A stretch of DNA of 64,000 bases from Epiperipatus broadwayi. Lineage: Eukaryota; Onychophora; Udeonychophora; Euonychophora; Peripatidae. Below the pieces are notes generated by a model. That model was not told the origin of the DNA, ran no database searches, and saw only the letters and a program-made list of their open reading frames with translations. The translations under genes and the position numbers were made by a program. The stretch covers positions 1,904,001 through 1,968,000 of the forward strand of contig JAQFVV010012424.1 in the NCBI GenBank assembly GCA_028023455.1, given 5' to 3'. Position 1 is the first letter of the stretch. Each line of letters opens with the position of its first letter. Below are positions 58,885 through 64,000 of the stretch, in pieces.

Positions 58885-59410
58885 GGCAAAACAGGCAAAA
58901 CTCGCCATACAGTAGTGCCACCCTGTGCCAACCAGAGTAATCAATGGATGCCAGAAGGCTTGTGCATAAAAGCCTCATCTAGTGCCTACTCATCCAATAT
59001 CCCCAGACTAGTGTCTGGCTTATGGCCTTCATCAGTGAGGTACCTTGGATCTGAGAGCACTGCACCTAGATCTTAGGATCTAATGCAACCCTCCGGAAGC
59101 CACCTTTTATCTTTACTTAACTACAAAACTATGAGTCTTAAATTGAAAACACTAATATTTTCAATTCAAGCTCATTAGCTTATATAGTAAGCACTAGATG
59201 GGGATTTTATGCACAAGCCTTCTGACATCCATTGATTACTCTGGCTTGCATTAAGTGGCAATACATATGGAGAGTTTTGTCTGTTTTACTAACAGTTATA
59301 AGCAAGCATAAGAAATGGTGATCATGTGATGTTTATTGACAATAGTGTCACCTAGTGCAAGCCATAGTAATCAATGGATGCTAAAAGATTTGTGCATCCA
59401 AATTCCCAAA
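58885..59410 (+). repeat. Family B foldback repeat B4 (most complete)
   Basis: The order is GGCAAAACTCGCC, CCAACCAGAGTAATCAATGG, AAAGCCTCATCTAGTGCC, a minus-strand hammerhead (59001-59040), GATCTGAGAGCACTGCACC, TTCAATTCAAGCTCATTAGC. The inverted arm then follows: GCACTAGATGGGGATTTTAT...GGCTTGCATTAAGTGGC, TATGGAGAGTTTTGTC and GGTGATCATGTGATG (59319-59333). A partial extra arm follows to 59410. The unit codes for nothing. Other copies lie at 24304, 31567, 34660, 44375 and 61800. Confidence 0.7.
59001..59040 (-). ncRNA. Type I hammerhead-like ribozyme in family B
   Basis: Read from 59040 downward, stem I is CCTCA paired with TGGGG (59005-59001; one G-U). Core box 1 is a perfect CTGATGA (59035-59029). 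The hairpin is GGC-CATAA-GCC with an A on each side. Box 2 is GACA (59015-59012) instead of GAAA. A15.1 (59012) can pair with U16.1 (59007), and C17 is 59006 (GTC). The A14 to C change and the A-A mismatch at the base of stem II predict weak or no activity. B5 at 61861-61898 retains GAAAC but has a damaged box 1. Confidence 0.6.
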
Positions 59411-59642
59411 GGATGGCTATATGATGTTTTAGTGGTACATGTATTTTAATTAGTTAAATTATTGCATAGGCAACCCTCATTCATCACATTTGATTGGTTC
59501 TAGAAAAATTACATGAAAATGGAGTAAGCGGTAGGAATCAAATTTTCACCGGAATAATGTTTTAATGGACACTGTTGCATATCATTTTCTTACATTTACT
59601 TGTAACAACCAAGTCTGAAAACATTATAATCATTTTTAGAAG

Positions 59643-59805
59643 TCATATTCCTAAAGAATCATTTAAATGAACTTGCAAATAGTGCCCTTTTCTTATATCA
59701 CTGCCAATCTAATTTTTATCAGAATAAAAAATTGGAATTAATATAAGAAAGAAATATTATTTGCAAATTTATTTAAGTGATTCTTTGGGAATCTGGCTTG
59801 CAAAT
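59643..59805. repeat. Foldback repeat
   Basis: CATATTCCTAAAGAATCATT...TTGCAAATA is complementary to TATTTGCAAATTTATTTAAG...GAATCTGGC. The centre contains TTTTTATCAG, that is CTGATAAAAA on the minus strand, reminiscent of the degraded box at 40642. Related single-arm text lies at 50735-50775. Confidence 0.7.
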
Positions 59806-59989
59806 TATAGAAATATTTTTGGATTTGGTTGTTCTGGGAATAGGTTAAATTATTAAGATCATATATTTTTCAAGCCATGGTTTATTGAAAGGTTTGTGAA
59901 AATTGTTAGACTATTGTATGTAGATCTAAAATAGACTTAGTTAATGCATGAATATTAATATTATACTATACTGTATATCACTAAAATCA

Positions 59990-60056
59990 GTCAACACATA
60001 TAATCCAAATATCAATAACAATCGACAATCTTAATCTGTTGTCAAGGTAACCTTCT
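59990..60056 (-). repeat. Family D repeat copy
   Basis: AATAACAATCGACAATC, TTAATCTGTTGTCAAGGTAA and CCTTCTTTTA are the reverse of the block at 48525-48570. Confidence 0.55.
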
Positions 60057-60574
60057 TTTAACAATGCTGTATATATATCTTATTAAAATCAATAATGTAA
60101 AGCAAATAATAAGCACAAAAATTCAATTTTATATAAAAATAATAATAATAAGGAAAATACAAATGAATAAATTGATAGCCCCCCCCCCCATTCCATTCAT
60201 TAATTTTAAAGAGGAAAATAAAATAAACATTTGTTTTATATAAAAAAAAAAACATGCACATAATTTTGCCTTTTGTTACTTTCATATTTAAAACCACTCT
60301 ACTTTAATAATGTGGCATATTTTTAAAATGTAATTCCAAATCTAAATAATGGGAATTCAGAATTTAAAAATTTTTGTAAATAATTTCTTTTTTAAAAAAA
60401 ATATTGTAGAGGTGTTAACACCAGTCTTTTACCTGTTAATGCTTTAAATTGGGCCCAAAACTTTTCTAGCTCATAAGTGATATTTAAAAATTCTTTTATT
60501 ACTTTTTTTCAAAACAGAAAATTATATGTAAAGAAGAAAAACATTACTTAAAAAGAAAAATATATAACTTGTGT
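60057..60574. other. No gene recognised
   Basis: AT-rich, with a 10-base C run near 60180. The 79-codon minus-strand frame at 60058-60297 shows no motif. Confidence 0.5.
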
Positions 60575-60745
60575 GAGAGTGGTGTAGGGAAAATTAGACT
60601 ACAGAAATATTTTTCACTAAGTAGATAATCTCTAGTCTAAAGAACGACTAATAAAAATTATAAACATACTTCAATTAAGTGGTTTGTGTCAAAGTTATGA
60701 GGACAGTAAATTTAACACTTATCAATTAAACTGTAATATCCTGAT
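60575..60745 (+). repeat. Retrozyme-like repeat, family G copy 4
   Basis: GAGAGTGGTGTAGGGAAAAT, TAGACTACAGAAATATTTTT, TCTAGTCTAAAGAACGAC, CTTCAATTAAGTGGTTTG and TTTAACACTTATCAATTAAA follow the unit order at 16661-16800. The hammerhead-like start is absent. Confidence 0.55.
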
Positions 60746-61355
60746 TTGTTTAAATCTGTTCAACAAATGAAATCTAATTTTTTTATTTAAAATTTTCATG
60801 AATTTTTTATTTGCATCATAGTTTTTATTTTTCAATTCTGGATACAGCCTTTTGTTTTTAGATGATTATTGAATAATTTTAATTATAAGTTCCAATATCT
60901 TTTTTCTGTATAATATTTTAAAATCATTTTGGTACTTTTTGTGTGAGCAAATATATATTTTTTATTTTTAAGCAATATAATGTGATTTATTTTGTACATT
61001 TTTTATTCTCCAATTGACCAATTATGATAATGTAAAAACACGAATTATGGAGATGTAAGAATGAAGACTTCCTGTAGTTATTTGTACTATTGTTTAAATT
61101 AAGAAAGTTGGATATAGTAATTAGATTTTAATATAGTTTTAAAGTTTTATTTAGTATAAATGTGGTTTATGTTTTATAAGTTAAAATTTATTTTTTTGCC
61201 TTAGTGTTTTATATTTATCAAAATATATTTAGATTATCATTTTCTTTTAAAAATATTACGTCACTCGATAGAATTTTCAAACATTAAAAAAACAATGCAG
61301 TACCAGAAATATTACCAAATTAACCACTTTCTTTATTTTGCTGTAATATCTTATA
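60746..61355. other. No gene recognised
   Basis: AT-rich DNA without recognisable features. Confidence 0.5.
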
Positions 61356-61552
61356 TAAATGCAATTTACCCACTACTTTGAACACTTTTAAGCAAAAACC
61401 TTTTATTGTACCTGTAGGCATACATAATTTTACATTTCAACTGTCCTGCAGTCATGCAGTCAGTCAAAACTTAAAATTATGTATGCATATAGGTACAATA
61501 AAAGGTTTTTGCTAAAAAGTGTTCAAGGTAGTGGATGAATAAATTGTATTTT
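61356..61552. repeat. Foldback repeat with arms of about 70 bp
   Basis: CACTACTTTGAACACTTTTA...ATTGTACCTGTAGGCATACA pairs with TGTATGCATATAGGTACAAT...AAAGTGTTCAAGGTAGTGG. The central 40 bp read, on the minus strand, ACTGCAGGACAGTTGAAATG, a hairpin followed by GAAA as in the PLE-type motifs. Confidence 0.8.
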
Positions 61553-61799
61553 TATTATTTCTGTTTACTTGCTACAATGGTTTTTTTAATACTACATTAT
61601 TATAATAGTAAATATTATTCTTACAAAATTGTATACGCTATATGAGGTTAAACATATTGATAATTTTTTTAAAAAACAACAACTGATAGACATGATTAAA
61701 TAATATATTTTGTATTTTCTAATTTTGATCCACATGTAAATGTTACAAAAAATAGTTGCTCTTTTAATATTCAATAATATATTTTTTTTCTGTCATCAT

Positions 61800-62036
61800 A
61801 GTTATGTCAATGGATACTACATGATAATGCTTATTAAATCACTGTCCAATGCTATTCCCAAGCTAGTTTCTAGTTTATAGCTTTCATTATTGAGGATAAG
61901 GTAGTACTGGATAGGAATTTAATGAACATTATCATCTGATGTGTATTGATTGGTAAAGCTTACACAATGTGGCATAATTGTTTTGTGAAAAAAAGAATTG
62001 TTATTCAATAGCATCGTTTAAGCTGTGATCATGTGA
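61800..62036 (+). repeat. Family B foldback repeat B5 (diverged)
   Basis: GTCAATGGATACTACATGAT, CCAAGCTAGTTTCTAGTTTA (minus strand GAAACTAGC), ACTGGATAGGAATTTAATGA, GTGTATTGATTGGTAAAGCT and GTGATCATGTGATAT keep the family B order, with many substitutions. Confidence 0.55.
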
Positions 62037-62303
62037 TATATTTTGGTATTATATATTTTTTCTATTTATATAGATATTACAATGTACTACAATTCAGTTC
62101 ACAAGTGTATTTTTTTCATGGTATCATTTTTGATAAATATATTAAAGTTCATTATTAATTATTTTAGAAATTGGTAATCTTATAAAAATTAGTAATACAT
62201 TTTAACACATTTCTCCAGATGATATCAAATGAGTGCTTCAAAAAATATCATATGGATGAATATTAAAGAATGATAATTAACACATGTAAGAATAAGAATC
62301 TGG

Positions 62304-62343
62304 GCCTACTGAAGAATAGTTATATCAGAAATGCATTTGGGGA
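62304..62343 (+). ncRNA. Hammerhead-like motif
   Basis: CCTA before CTGAAGA (62309-62315) can pair with TGGG (62338-62341) as stem I. GAAA is at 62328-62331, and ATGCAT forms a tiny stem III ending in U17. Stem II is weak. The repeat it belongs to was not identified. Confidence 0.4.
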
Positions 62344-63534
62344 ACGTGTTTTTTTTTTCAAATGTCTTTATTCATATGTTTTAAATTTGCTTAGAATTTG
62401 AAAGTTTTATAGTATAAATATAATAAGCAAAGTTGTGTTGTTTTTTCTATTGTTTATACTAAAATCTCGTAAACATCATATGTGAATATACTTATATTTT
62501 CTATTAAATATTTTTGACATCTGTGATATTTTTTGAGTGAAAATAATTGTTTAGACTTTTTTTAAAATACCATATCATTTTATGATTAGGAATCTGTAAT
62601 ACAAGTATAAATTTTAAATTATGTAATTTTTTTAATTTAACAATTTTTTTTCTTCAATTTATTACAAAATGGGTTTTTAATGGATAAATGTAATAAAAGA
62701 TTCATAAATAGCTTTCTTCTAAATATTATTTTTCTTTTGTAATGAGTACAATATTATATCGTTTTTATATTGATAATAGTGATGGATTTGAAGAACATTA
62801 AATCTATATAAAAAAATAGATATAAGAAATATATTTTTTAAATGGCATTAAATTTTGATTGCATGTAGAGATGTAAAGTTATTCTTTTGGTAGCTAGAAA
62901 AGGTAAAGGAAAAATACTTCACCAAAAGTATAATTTTTTGCATTGATCACACTGGTTTGAATATATCAATCTAGTCATGATTATTTATCTAATACCATTC
63001 CAGTTAGACAGTATTATAAGAACTCATTCAAATAAGATATATTAGGATAATGACTAAATTAGATAAGAAGGTATATTTATTATTAGAGATTAAAAGACAA
63101 AAATAAGGCAAATCTACTGTGGAAAAAAGAATGAAGAAGTTAAAATTTTGTATTCTGAAAATAAAAGTAAATATAATATTATAGGCATTCTTTTAGGTCC
63201 AAAGACAAAAGCATTTTAAAGAAACTTATTGTTCAGCACATATACCAATCAGTATTTATTAAGAAAATAAATTTGAAAAAAATATATAAAGAAATGAAAT
63301 TATTGGGGATTATGTGCAGTGATAATAAGAAATACGAGAAGTGAAACTGATAATGAGTATGTTATTTAAAAATTATGAAGAGGTTTGACAGATGTAAAAC
63401 TTCAGATGCTAAGAATATATTTTAATTAGATTAAATTTTATTTCAAAATAGTTTTAGTAAAAGTGCATATGAACATTTAATTTAATAGTGGTAAATTGAT
63501 TTCATACACTTTAAAGAAGTATGGAAATATGCAT
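62344..63534. other. No gene recognised
   Basis: AT-rich DNA with no coding motif. Confidence 0.5.
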
Positions 63535-63842
63535 ATTAGAAGTAAGAAGAAGAGATCAAAAACACAATATATGGATAAGAGAACAAACAGGTGTTACTGA
63601 CATCATTAAAAGAATTAAGAGACTGAAGGGGGATGAACATATTTCTAGAAGAAATGATAATAGCTGGAAAGTTAAAATATAAACTGGAATCCAATAGATT
63701 GTAAAAGACCCAAAAAGAGACCACATGTGAGATGCATGGATGAAATAAAGAAGGGTAAGGGGTAATGGGGAAAAGAGAAGCTAGAGATAAGAGAAAATGG
63801 ATTGGACAGACTTTCATTCTGCAGTGTTGACAATGATGATGA
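63535..63842 (+). pseudogene. Non-LTR retrotransposon RT C-terminus
   Basis: The frame near 63540 reads EVRRRDQKHNIWIREQTG, then VTDIIKRIKRLKG and ISRRNDNSW, a conserved stretch before the LINE C-terminus. After frameshifts, GAGACCACATGTGAGATGCA, TGGATGAAATAAAGAAGGG and TTCATTCTGCAGTG match the copy at 14632, followed by an ATGATGATG tail. It preserves more of the upstream part than any other copy of this family here. Confidence 0.68.
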
Positions 63843-64000
63843 ATATTGATTACTTTTTTAATAAGAATAATTGAAATAAAAATGAAATGTGCAATATTGA
63901 TAAATTAAGAGAAGATATTAGAAAAAAAAAAACAATTTTTGGATAATAAAATAAATATAATTAATAGTTGTTTAATTATTAGAATTCAAATAAATGACAA

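Noticed and set aside
1-64000. CRISPR array, operon, bacterial promoter or riboswitch
   Set aside because: No regularly spaced direct repeats with unique spacers and no prokaryotic gene organisation; the content is eukaryotic transposon-derived.

Overview
The window looks like non-coding nuclear DNA from an AT-rich invertebrate animal genome. No host protein-coding gene, rRNA or CRISPR array could be recognised. The protein-coding traces I can identify all belong to transposable elements. Penelope-like elements (PLEs) with a GIY-YIG endonuclease, a BED-finger hAT transposase, tRNA-derived SINEs, non-LTR retrotransposon scraps and (TA)n tracts fit a metazoan such as a mollusc or cnidarian. The species cannot be fixed by eye.

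Layout. 1-11 kb: SINEs, a non-LTR reverse transcriptase (RT) remnant, AT microsatellites and long featureless stretches. 11-18 kb: non-LTR 3' ends, a degenerate hAT MITE, and a 320-bp tandem repeat family (family G) with hammerhead-like motifs. 18.8-20.6 kb: a frameshifted PLE (PLE1). 27-32.3 kb: a tRNA-Gly-like SINE, a hAT MITE with a perfect 8-bp target-site duplication (TSD), and two decayed PLEs (PLE4 and PLE3), each preceded by an inverted copy of its own 3' end. PLE3 is split by a younger foldback repeat (family B). 33-37 kb: a tRNA-Gly(UCC)-like sequence, SINEs and LINE fragments. 37.9-40.5 kb: a hAT transposon with terminal inverted repeats (TIRs), a near-perfect 8-bp TSD and a broken transposase gene. 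45.6-47.3 kb: the best preserved PLE (PLE2), with a 280-bp inverted 3' end, a 40-bp extension and a 14-bp direct repeat on each side. 48-62 kb: a dense set of foldback repeats, a telomere-like array and further SINEs.

Unifying theme. Many apparently unrelated repeats share one small signature: CUGANGA (or a near variant), a short hairpin, then GAAA. This is the catalytic core pattern of the type I hammerhead ribozyme, which is known from PLEs and animal retrozymes. The best copy (54792-54837) has three plausible stems, an A15.1-U16.1 pair and a GUC cleavage triplet, with one core substitution. Similar motifs lie at PLE 3' ends, in a tRNA-headed SINE family (A), in the foldback family B, in the tandem family G, and at the centre of several palindromes.

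My reading, which is inference, is that PLEs have supplied or mobilised a guild of non-autonomous, ribozyme-bearing repeats here. All matches were made by eye; no alignment, folding or database search was run.
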